From Amblyomma americanum (taxonomy: Eukaryota > Arthropoda > Arachnida > Ixodida > Ixodidae), in NCBI RefSeq assembly GCF_052857255.1, contig NW_027526720.1, positions 1-64,000 of the forward strand: a DNA stretch of 64,000 nt. Reading direction: 5' to 3'. This document shows, piece by piece, positions 52,850 through 62,274 of the stretch; the stretch's first letter is position 1, and the number at the start of each line of letters is the position of its first letter. Below the pieces are notes generated by a model. That model had not been told where the DNA came from and searched no databases. It saw only the letters and a program-made list of their open reading frames with translations. The position numbers and the translations under genes were made by a program.

Positions 52850-52978
52850 AATACATGCTATTCGCGCAGTTATAAGAGAAAAAAATTTGACGCGTATCAG
52901 AGGAACACTTGTAAAACCGATGTGTTCAGATTTAGCTCGTTTCGGTCTAAAACAGCTTGTTTCGTTGTATTAAGCAAG
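52850..52978. repeat. Chimeric m10/m14 monomer (copy 2)
   Basis: It is the same chimera, 3,099 bp after the first. It is shared through the tandem duplication, so it formed before it. Confidence 0.8.
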
Positions 52979-54911
52979 AATACATGCTTTTCGCGCAGTT
53001 ATAAGAGAAAAAGTTTTGACGCGTATTAGAGAGACACTTGTAAAACCGGTGTTGTGATTTAGCTCGTTTCGGTCTAAAACAGCTTGTTTCGTTGTATTAA
53101 GCAAGAATACATGCTTTTCGCGCAGTTATAAGAGAAGAAGTTTTGACGAGTATTACGTGGATACTTGTAAAACCGATGTGTTCAGATTTAGCTCGTTTCG
53201 GTCAAAAACAGCTTGTTTCGTTGTATTAAGCACGAATACATGCTTTTCGCGCAGTTAAAAGAGAAAAAGTTTTGACGAGTATCACGTGGAACACTTGTAA
53301 TACCGATGTGTTGTGATTTAGCTCGTTTCGGTCTAAAATAGCTTGTTTCGCTGTATTAAGCAAGAATACATGCTTTTCGCGCAGTTATAAGAGAAAAAGT
53401 TTTGACGAGTATCACGTGGAACACTTGATATACCGATGTGTTGTGATTTAGCTCGTTTCGGTCTAAAACAACTTGATTCGCTGTATTAAGCAAGAATACA
53501 TGCTTTTCGCGCAGTTATAAAAGAAAAAGTTTTGACGCGTATCAGAGGAACACTTGTAAAACCGATGTGTTGTGATTTAGCTCATTTCGGTCTAAAACAG
53601 CTTGTTTCGCTGTATTAAGCAAGAATTCATGCTTTTCGCGCAGTTATAAGAGAAAAAGTTTTGACGAGTATCACGTGGATACTTGTAAAACCGATGTGTT
53701 CAGATTTAGCTCGTTTCGGTCTAAAACAGCTTGTTTCGTTGTATTAAGCAAGAATACATGCTTTTCGCGCAGTTATAAGAGAAAAAGTTTTGACGCGTAT
53801 TAGAGAGACACTTGTAAAACCGATGTGTTGTGATTTAGCTCGTTTCGGTCTAAAACAGCTTGTTTCGTTGTATTAAGCTAGAATACATGCTTTTCGCGCA
53901 GTTATAAGAGAAAAAGTTTTGACGAGTATCACGTGGATACTTGTAAAACCGATGTGTTCAGATTTAGCTCGTTTCGGTCTAAAACAGCTTGTTTCGTTGT
54001 ATTAAGCACGAATACATGCTTTTCGCGCAGTTAAAAGAGAAAATGTTTTGACGAGTATCACGTGGAACACTTGTAATACCGATGTGTTGTGATTTAGCTC
54101 GTTTCTGTCTAAAACAGCTTGTTTCGCTGTATTAAGGAAGAATACATGCTTTTCGCGCCGTTATAAGAGAAAAAGTTTTGACGCGTATCAGAGGAACACT
54201 TGTAAAACCGATGTGTTGTGATTTAGCTCATTTCGGTCTAAAACAGCTTGTTTCGCTGTATTAAGCAAGAATACATGCTTTTCGCGCAGTTATAAGAGAA
54301 AAAGTTTTGACGCGTATCAGAGGAACACTTGTAAAACCGATGTGTTGTGATTTAGCTCGTTTCGGTCTAAAACAGCTTGTTTCGCTGTATTAAGCAAGAA
54401 TACATGCTTTTCGCGCATTTATAAGAGAAAAAGTTTTGACGCGTATCAGAGGAACACTTGTAAAACCGATGTGTTGTGATTTAGCTCGTTTCGGTCTAAA
54501 ACAGCTTGTTTCGCTGTATTAAGCAAGAATACATGCTTTTCGCGCAGTTATAAGAGAAAAAGTTTTGACGCGTATCAGAGGAACACTTGTAAAACCGATG
54601 TGTTCAGATTTAGCTCGTTTCGGTCTAAAACAGCTTGTTTCGTTGTATTAAGCACGAATACATGCTTTACGCGCAGTTATAGAAGAAAAAGTTTTGACGC
54701 GTATCAGAGACACTTGTAAAACCGATGTGTTGTGATTTAGCTCGTTTCGGTCTAAAACAGCTTGTTTCGTTGTATTAAGCAAGAATACATGCTTTTCGCG
54801 CAGTTATAAGAGAAAAAGTTGACGAGTATCACGTGGATACTTGTAAAACCGATGTGTTCAGATTTAGCTCGTTTCGGTCTAAAACAGCTTGTTTCGTTGT
54901 AATAAGCACGA

Positions 54912-55298
54912 ATACATGCTTTTCGCGCAGTTATAAGAGAAAAAGCTTTGACGAGTATCACGTGGAACACTTGTAAAACCGATGTGTTCAGATTTAGCTC
55001 GTTTCGGTCTGAAACAGCTTGTTTCGTTGTATTAAGCACGAATACATGCTTTTCGCGCAGTTATAAGAGAAAAAGTTTAGACGCGTAGCAGAGGAACACT
55101 TGTAAAACTGATGTGTTGTGATTTAGCTCGTTTCGGTGTAAAACAGCTTGTTTCGTAGTATTAAGCAAGAATACATGCTTTTCGCGCAGTTATAAGAGAA
55201 AAAGTTTTGACGCGTATTAGAGGAACACTTGTAAAACCTTTGTGTTGTGATTTAGCTCGTTTCGGTCTAAAACAGCTTGTTTCGCTGTATTAAGCAAG
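54912..55298. repeat. Second copy of the diverged pocket
   Basis: It is identical by eye to 46392-46778, including all unusual bases. The mutations therefore predate the 8,520-bp-offset duplication. Confidence 0.75.
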
Positions 55299-56849
55299 AA
55301 TACATGCTTTTCGCGCAGTTATAAGAGAAAAAGTTTTGACGCGTATTAGAGAGACACTTGTAAAACCGATGTGTTGTGATTTAGCTCGTTTCGGTCTAAA
55401 ACAGCTTGTTTCGTTGTATTAAGCAAGAATACATGCTTTTCACGCAGTTATAAGAGAAAAAGTTTTGACGAGTATCACGTGGATACTTGTAAAACCGATG
55501 TGTTCAGATTTAGCTCGTTTCGGTCAAAAACAGCTTGTTTCGTTGTATTAAGCACGAATACATGCTTTTCGCGCAGTTAAAAGAGAAAAAGTTTTGACGA
55601 GTATCACGTGGAACACTTGTAATACCGATGTGTTGTGATTTAGCTCGTTTCGGTCTAAAACAGCTTGTTTCGCTGTATTAAGCAAGAATACATGCTTTTC
55701 GCGCAGTTATAAGAGAAAAAGTTTTGACGAGTATCACGTGGAACACTTGATATACCGATGTGTTGTGATTTAGCTCGTTTCGGTCTAAAACAACTTGATT
55801 CGCTGTATTAAGCAAGAATACATGCTTTTCGCGCAGTTATAAAAGAAAAAGTTTTGACGCGTATCAGAGGAACACTTGTAAAACCGATGTGTTGTGATTT
55901 AGCTCATTTCGGTCTAAAACAGCTTGTTTCGCTGTATTAAGCAAGAATACATGCTTTTCGCGCAGTTATAAAAGAAAAAGTTTTGACGAGTATCACGTGG
56001 ATACTTGTAAAACCGATGTGTTCAGATTTCGCTCGTTTCGGTCTAAAACAGCTTGTTTCGTTGTATTAAGCAAGAATACATGCTTTTCGCGCAGTTATAA
56101 GAGAAAAAGTTTTGACGCGTATTAGAGAGACACTTGTAAAACCGATGTGTTGTGATTTAGCTCGTTTCGGTCTAAAACAGCTTGTTTCGTTGTATTAAGC
56201 AAGAATACATGCTTTTCGCGCAGTTATAAGAGAAAAAGTTTTGACGAGTATCACGTGGATACTTGTAAAACCGATGTGTTCAGATTTAGCTCGTTTCGGT
56301 CTAAAACAGCTTGTTTCGTTGTATTAAGCACGAATACATGCTTTTCGCGCAGTTAAAAGAGAAAAAGTTTTGACGAGTATCACGTGGAACACTTGTAATA
56401 CCGATGTGTTGTGATTTAGCTCGTTTCGGTCTAAAACAGCTTGTTTCGCTGTATTAAGCAAGAATACATGCTTTTCGCGCCGTTATAAGAGAAAAAGTTT
56501 TGACGCGTATCAGAGGAACACTTGTAAAACCGATGTGTTGTGATTTAGCTCATTTCGGTCTAAAACAGCTTGTTTCGCTGTATTAAGCAAGAATACATGC
56601 TTTTCGCGCAGTTATAAGAGAAAAAGTTTTGACGCGTATCAGAGGAACACTTGTAAAACCGATGTGTTGTGATTTAGCTCGTTTCGGTCTAAAACAGCTT
56701 GTTTCGCTGTATTAAGCAAGAATACATGCTATTCGCGCATTTATACGAGAAAAAGTTTTGACGCGTATCAGAGGAACACTTGTAAAACCGATGTGTTGTG
56801 ATTTAGCTCGTTTCGGTCTAAAACAGCTTGTTTCGCTGTATTAAGCAAT

Positions 56850-58399
56850 AATACATGCTTTTCGCGCAGTTATAAGAGAAAAAGTTTTGACGCGTATCAG
56901 AGGAACACTTGTAAAACCGATGTGTTCAGATTTAGCTCGTTTCGGTCTAAAACAGCTTGTTTCGCTGCATTAAGCAAGAATACATGCTTTTCGCGCAGTT
57001 ATAAGAGAAAAAGTTTTGACGAGTATCACGTGGAACACTTGTAATACCGATGTGTTGTGATTTAGCTCGTTTCGGTCTAAAACAACTTGATTCGCTGTAT
57101 TAAGCAAGAATACATGCTTTTCGCGCAGTTATAAAAGAAAAAGTTTTGACGCGTATCAGAGGAACACTTGTAAAACCGATGTGTTGTGATTTAGCTCATT
57201 TCGGTCTAAAACAGCTTGTTTCGCTGTATTAAGCAAGAATACATGCTTTTCGCGCAGTTATAAAAGAAAAAGTTTTGACGAGTATCACGTGGACACTTGT
57301 AAAACCGATGTGTTCAGATTTCGCTCGTTTCGGTCTAAAACAGCTTGTTTCGTTGTATTAAGCAAGAATACATGCTTTTCGCGCAGTTATAAGAGAAAAA
57401 GTTTTGACGCGTATTAGAGAGACACTTGTAAAACCGATGTGTTGTGATTTAGCTCATTTCGGTCTAAAACAGCTTGTTTCGCTGTATTAAGCAAGAATAC
57501 ATGCTTTTCGCGCAGTTATAAAAGAAAAAGTTTTGACGAGTATCACGTGGATACTTGTAAAACCGATGTGTTCAGATTTCGCTCGTTTCGGTCTAAAACA
57601 GCTTGTTTCGTTGTATTAAGCAAGAATACATGCTTTTCGCGCAGTTATAAGAGAAAAAGTTTTGACGCGTATTAGAGAGACACTTGTAAAACCGATGTGT
57701 TGTGATTTAGCTCGTTTCGGTCTAAAACAGCTTGTTTCGTTGTATTAAGCAAGAATACATGCTTTTCGCGCAGTTATAAGAGAAAAAGTTTTGACGAGTA
57801 TCACGTGGATACTTGTAAAACCGATGTGTTCAGATTTAGCTCGTTTCGGTCTAAAACAGCTTGTTTCGTTGTATTAAGCACGAATACATGCTTTTCGCGC
57901 AGTTAAAAGAGAAAAAGTTTTGACGAGTATCACGTGGAACACTTGTAATACCGATGTGTTGTGATTTAGCTCGTTTCGGTCTAAAACAGCTTGTTTCGCT
58001 GTATTAAGCAAGAATACATGCTTTTCGCGCCGTTATAAGAGAAAAAGTTTTGACGCGTATCAGAGGAACACTTGTAAAACCGATGTGTTGTGATTTAGCT
58101 CATTTCGGTCTAAAACAGCTTGTTTCGCTGTATTAAGCAAGAATACATGCTTTTCGCGCAGTTATAAGAGAAAAAGTTTTGACGCGTATCAGAGGAACAC
58201 TTGTAAAACCGATGTGTTGTGATTTAGCTCGTTTCGGTCTAAAACAGCTTGTTTCGCTGTATTAAGCAAGAATACATGCTATTCGCGCATTTATACGAGA
58301 AAAAGTTTTGACGCGTATCAGAGGAACACTTGTAAAACCGATGTGTTGTGATTTAGCTCGTTTCGGTCTAAAACAGCTTGTTTCGCTGTATTAAGCAAT
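56850..58399. repeat. Complete 12-monomer HOR unit (1,550 bp)
   Basis: Order by 5' start: m1 56850, m2 56979, m3 57109, m4 57238, m5/m3 57367, m4 57496, m5 57625, m6 57754, m7 57883, m8 58013, m9 58142, m10 58271. m2 and m7 are 130 bp because of CACGTGGAAC; the others are 129 bp, summing to 1,550. It ends with AAGCAATAATAC. Confidence 0.85.
57367..57495. repeat. Chimeric m5/m3 monomer (copy 3)
   Basis: It lies 8,520 bp after the first copy, inside the complete 12-mer 56850-58399. The 10-mers to the right lack it. Confidence 0.8.
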
Positions 58400-58439
58400 A
58401 ATACATGCTTTTCGCGCAGTTATAAGAGAAAAAGTTTTG

Positions 58440-58445
58440 ACGCGT
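58440..58445. other. Example of the ACGCGT palindromic motif (alternative class)
   Basis: m1, m3, m5, m8, m9 and m10 carry ACGCGT (the MluI site, also the yeast MCB core), about 10 bp upstream of where the other class has CACGTG. The CACGTG monomers read ACGAGT here, so the two palindromes exclude each other. Confidence 0.6.
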
Positions 58446-58574
58446 ATCAGAGGAACACTTGTAAAACCGATGTGTTCAGATTTAGCTCGTTTCGGTCTAA
58501 AACAGCTTGTTTCGCTGCATTAAGCAAGAATACATGCTTTTCGCGCAGTTATAAGAGAAAAAGTTTTGACGAGT

Positions 58575-58582
58575 ATCACGTG
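58575..58582. other. Example of the ATCACGTG palindromic motif (CACGTG class)
   Basis: CACGTG occurs once in m2, m4, m6 and m7 of every 10-mer, at a fixed place about 50 bp into the monomer. ATCACGTG fits the yeast centromere CDEI/Cbf1 consensus RTCACRTG, and CACGTG is a general bHLH E-box. Binding here is not shown. Confidence 0.55.
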
Positions 58583-59518
58583 GAACACTTGTAATACCGA
58601 TGTGTTGTGATTTAGCTCGTTTCGGTCTAAAACAACTTGATTCGCTGTATTAAGCAAGAATACATGCTTTTCGCGCAGTTATAAAAGAAAAAGTTTTGAC
58701 GCGTATCAGAGGAACACTTGTAAAACCGATGTGTTGTGATTTAGCTCATTTCGGTCTAAAACAGCTTGTTTCGCTGTATTAAGCAAGAATACATGCTTTT
58801 CGCGCAGTTATAAAAGAAAAAGTTTTGACGAGTATCACGTGGACACTTGTAAAACCGATGTGTTCAGATTTCGCTCGTTTCGGTCTAAAACAGCTTGTTT
58901 CGTTGTATTAAGCAAGAATACATGCTTTTCGCGCAGTTATAAGAGAAAAAGTTTTGACGCGTATTAGAGAGACACTTGTAAAACCGATGTGTTGTGATTT
59001 AGCTCGTTTCGGTCTAAAACAGCTTGTTTCGTTGTATTAAGCAAGAATACATGCTTTTCGCGCAGTTATAAGAGAAAAAGTTTTGACGAGTATCACGTGG
59101 ATACTTGTAAAACCGATGTGTTCAGATTTAGCTCGTTTCGGTCTAAAACAGCTTGTTTCGTTGTATTAAGCACGAATACATGCTTTTCGCGCAGTTAAAA
59201 GAGAAAAAGTTTTGACGAGTATCACGTGGAACACTTGTAATACCGATGTGTTGTGATTTAGCTCGTTTCGGTCTAAAACAGCTTGTTTCGCTGTATTAAG
59301 CAAGAATACATGCTTTTCGCGCCGTTATAAGAGAAAATGTTTTGACGCGTATCAGAGGAACACTTGTAAAACCGATGTGTTGTGATTTAGCTCATTTCGG
59401 TCTAAAACAGCTTGTTTCGCTGTATTAAGCAAGAATACATGCTTTTCGCGCAGTTATAAGAGAAAAAGTTTTGACGCGTATCAGAGGAACACTTGTAAAA
59501 CCGATGTGTTGTGATTTA

Positions 59519-59535
59519 GCTCGTTTCGGTCTAAA
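59519..59535 (-). other. Weak CENP-B-box-like sequence
   Basis: Read on the minus strand, this 17-mer matches 7 of the 9 essential bases of the mammalian CENP-B box (TTCG....A..CGGG): TTAG, A and CGAG. Roughly 0.35 matches this good are expected per monomer by chance, so it is not evidence of a CENP-B system. Confidence 0.2.
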
Positions 59536-59546
59536 ACAGCTTGTTT
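59534..59546. other. Short inverted repeat AAACA-GCT-TGTTT
   Basis: This is a five-base perfect inverted repeat with a three-base centre, present in most monomers. It is destroyed in m2, which has CAACTTGATT. It is a minor potential hairpin. Confidence 0.4.
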
Positions 59547-59691
59547 CGCTGTATTAAGCAAGAATACATGCTATTCGCGCATTTATACGAGAAAAAGTTT
59601 TGACGCGTATCAGAGGAACACTTGTAAAACCGATGTGTTGTGATTTAGCTCGTTTCGGTCTAAAACAGCTTGTTTCGCTGTATTAAGCAAT

Positions 59692-60982
59692 AATACATGC
59701 TTTTCGCGCAGTTATAAGAGAAAAAGTTTTGACGCGTATCAGAGGAACACTTGTAAAACCGATGTGTTCAGATTTAGCTCGTTTCGGTCTAAAACAGCTT
59801 GTTTCGCTGCATTAAGCAAGAATACATGCTTTTCGCGCAGTTATAAGAGAAAAAGTTTTGACGAGTATCACGTGGAACACTTGTAATACCGATGTGTTGT
59901 GATTTAGCTCGTTTCGGTCTAAAACAACTTGATTCGCTGTATTAAGCAAGAATACATGCTTTTCGCGCAGTTATAAAAGAAAAAGTTTTGACGCGTATCA
60001 GAGGAACACTTGTAAAACCGATGTGTTGTGATTTAGCTCATTTCGGTCTAAAACAGCTTGTTTCGCTGTATTAAGCAAGAATACATGCTTTTCGCGCAGT
60101 TATAAAAGAAAAAGTTTTGACGAGTATCACGTGGATACTTGTAAAACCGATGTGTTCAGATTTCGCTCGTTTCGGTCTAAAACAGCTTGTTTCGTTGTAT
60201 TAAGCAAGAATACATGATTTTCGCGCAGTTATAAGAGGAAAAGTTTTGACGCGTATTAGAGAGACACTTGTAAAACCGATGTGTTGTGATTTAGCTCGTT
60301 TCGGTCTAAACAGCTTGTTTCGTTGTATTAAGCAAGAATACATGCTTTTCGCGCAGTTATAAGAGAAAAAGTTTTGACGAGTATCACGTGGATACTTGTA
60401 AAACCGATGTGTTCAGATTTAGCTCGTTTCGGTCTAAAACAGCTTGTTTCGTTGTATTAAGCACGAATACATGCTTTTCGCGCAGTTAAAAGAGAAAAAG
60501 TTTTGACGAGTATCACGTGGAACACTTGTAATACCGATGTGTTGTGATTTAGCTCGTTTCGGTCTAAAACAGCTTGTTTCGCTGTATTAAGCAAGAATAC
60601 ATGCTTTTCGCGCCGTTATAAGAGAAAAAGTTTTGACGCGTATCAGAGGAACACTTGTAAAACCGATGTGTTGTGATTTAGCTCATTTCGGTCTAAAACA
60701 GCTTGTTTCGCTGTATTAAGCAAGAATACATGCTTTTCGCGCAGTTATAAGAGAAAAAGTTTTGACGCGTATCAGAGGAACACTTGTAAAACCGATGTGT
60801 TGTGATTTAGCTCGTTTCGGTCTAAAACAGCTTGTTTCGCTGTATTAAGCAAGAATACATGCTATTCGCGCATTTATACGAGAAAAAGTTTTGACGCGTA
60901 TCAGAGGAACACTTGTAAAACCGATGTGTTGTGATTTAGCTCGTTTCGGTCTAAAACAGCTTGTTTCGCTGTATTAAGCAAG
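59692..60982. repeat. 10-monomer HOR unit U2 (1,291 bp, type Y)
   Basis: It has the same order as U1, but m4 has GGATAC, m8 has GAAAAAGTTTTG and m10 ends CAAGAATAC. Private changes all fall in m5 (60209-60336): ATGATTTTCG, GAGGAAAAG and a lost A in GGTCTAAACAG, which gives the 128-bp monomer. Confidence 0.87.
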
Positions 60983-62274
60983 AATACATGCTTTTCGCGC
61001 AGTTATAAGAGAAAAAGTTTTGACGCGTATCAGAGGAACACTTGTAAAACCGATGTGTTCAGATTTAGCTCGTTTCGGTCTAAAACAGCTTGTTTCGCTG
61101 CATTAAGCAAGAATACATGCTTTTCGCGCAGTTATAAGAGAAAAAGTTTTGACGAGTATCACGTGGAACACTTGTAATACCGATGTGTTGTGATTTAGCT
61201 CGTTTCGGTCTAAAACAACTTGATTCGCTGTATTAAGCAAGAATACATGCTTTTCGCGCAGTTATAAAAGAAAAAGTTTTGACGCGTATCAGAGGAACAC
61301 TTGTAAAACCGATGTGTTGTGATTTAGCTCATTTCGGTCTAAAACAGCTTGTTTCGCTGTATTAAGCAAGAATACATGCTTTTCGCGCAGTTATAAAAGA
61401 AAAAGTTTTGACGAGTATCACGTGGACACTTGTAAAACCGATGTGTTCAGATTTCGCTCGTTTCGGTCTAAAACAGCTTGTTTCGTTGTATTAAGCAAGA
61501 ATACATGCTTTTCGCGCAGTTATAAGAGAAAAAGTTTTGACGCGTATTAGAGAGACACTTGTAAAACCGATGTGTTGTGATTTAGCTCGTTTCGGTCTAA
61601 AACAGCTTGTTTCGTTGTATTAAGCAAGAATACATGCTTTTCGCGCAGTTATAAGAGAAAAAGTTTTGACGAGTATCACGTGGATACTTGTAAAACCGAT
61701 GTGTTCAGATTTAGCTCGTTTCGGTCTAAAACAGCTTGTTTCGTTGTATTAAGCACGAATACATGCTTTTCGCGCAGTTAAAAGAGAAAAAGTTTTGACG
61801 AGTATCACGTGGAACACTTGTAATACCGATGTGTTGTGATTTAGCTCGTTTCGGTCTAAAACAGCTTGTTTCGCTGTATTAAGCAAGAATACATGCTTTT
61901 CGCGCCGTTATAAGAGAAAATGTTTTGACGCGTATCAGAGGAACACTTGTAAAACCGATGTGTTGTGATTTAGCTCATTTCGGTCTAAAACAGCTTGTTT
62001 CGCTGTATTAAGCAAGAATACATGCTTTTCGCGCAGTTATAAGAGAAAAAGTTTTGACGCGTATCAGAGGAACACTTGTAAAACCGATGTGTTGTGATTT
62101 AGCTCGTTTCGGTCTAAAACAGCTTGTTTCGCTGTATTAAGCAAGAATACATGCTATTCGCGCATTTATACGAGAAAAAGTTTTGACGCGTATCAGAGGA
62201 ACACTTGTAAAACCGATGTGTTGTGATTTAGCTCGTTTCGGTCTAAAACAGCTTGTTTCGCTGTATTAAGCAAT
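60983..62274. repeat. 10-monomer HOR unit U3 (1,292 bp, type X)
   Basis: It is identical to U1 by eye at an offset of 2,583 bp, with GGACAC in m4, AAAATG in m8 (near 61920) and CAATAATAC at the end. Confidence 0.87.

Larger units (their letters stand above)
50528..53626. repeat. Right copy of the 3,099-bp tandem duplication
   Basis: It ends at the GAATTCATGC marker (53626), where this copy follows the 44.6-kb segment instead. It overlaps the start of the 53163-58288 segment, so the 3,099-bp and 8,520-bp events are nested. Confidence 0.8.
53163..58288. repeat. Second copy of the 5.1-kb segment
   Basis: It is nearly identical to 44643-49768. It ends in an ordinary m10 monomer with CATTTATACGAG at 58271, where the first copy has a chimeric one. 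It contains one complete 12-mer unit (56850-58399, apart from its last monomer). Confidence 0.85.
59434..59562. repeat. Reference monomer (type m9, 129 bp)
   Basis: This is the plainest monomer and a good consensus. Composition counted by hand: 50 of 129 bases are G or C (38.8%), with 21 C and 29 G. It has 8 CpGs against about 4.7 expected. In order it contains TTTTCGCGCAG, the A/T tract AAAAAGTTTT, the palindrome ACGCGT, ACCGATGTG, TTGTGATTTAG, CTCGTTTCGG, the small inverted repeat AAACA-GCT-TGTTT, and TTTCGCTG. Because 129 is 3 x 43, reading frames are kept from one full-length monomer to the next. That explains the repeating open frames without any coding function. At 129 bp the unit is shorter than the about 147 bp wrapped on a nucleosome core. 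Confidence 0.9.
58400..59691. repeat. 10-monomer HOR unit U1 (1,292 bp, type X)
   Basis: Order by 5' start: m1 58400 (TTCAG, CTGCATT), m2 58529 (TAATACC, CAACTTGATTCG), m3 58659 (TATAAAAG, CTCATTTCGG), m4 58788 (CACGTGGACAC, ATTTCGCTCG), m5 58917 (TATTAGAGAGAC), m6 59046 (CACGTGGATAC, TTAAGCACG), m7 59175 (CAGTTAAAAG), m8 59305 (CCGTTATAAG, GAAAATGTTTTG), m9 59434, m10 59563 (CATTTATACGAG, AAGCAATAATAC). Type X is defined by GGACAC in m4, AAAATG in m8 and CAATAATAC at the end. Confidence 0.88.

Noticed and set aside
59544..59560. A true CENP-B box on the plus strand
   Set aside because: TTTCG and the central A match, but the essential CGGG is replaced by AAGC, so binding by a mammalian-type CENP-B is not expected.
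59434..59562. Internal sub-repeats within the monomer
   Set aside because: TTTCG occurs three times per monomer, two of them 20 bp apart, but the flanks do not align well enough to support an older, shorter founding repeat.
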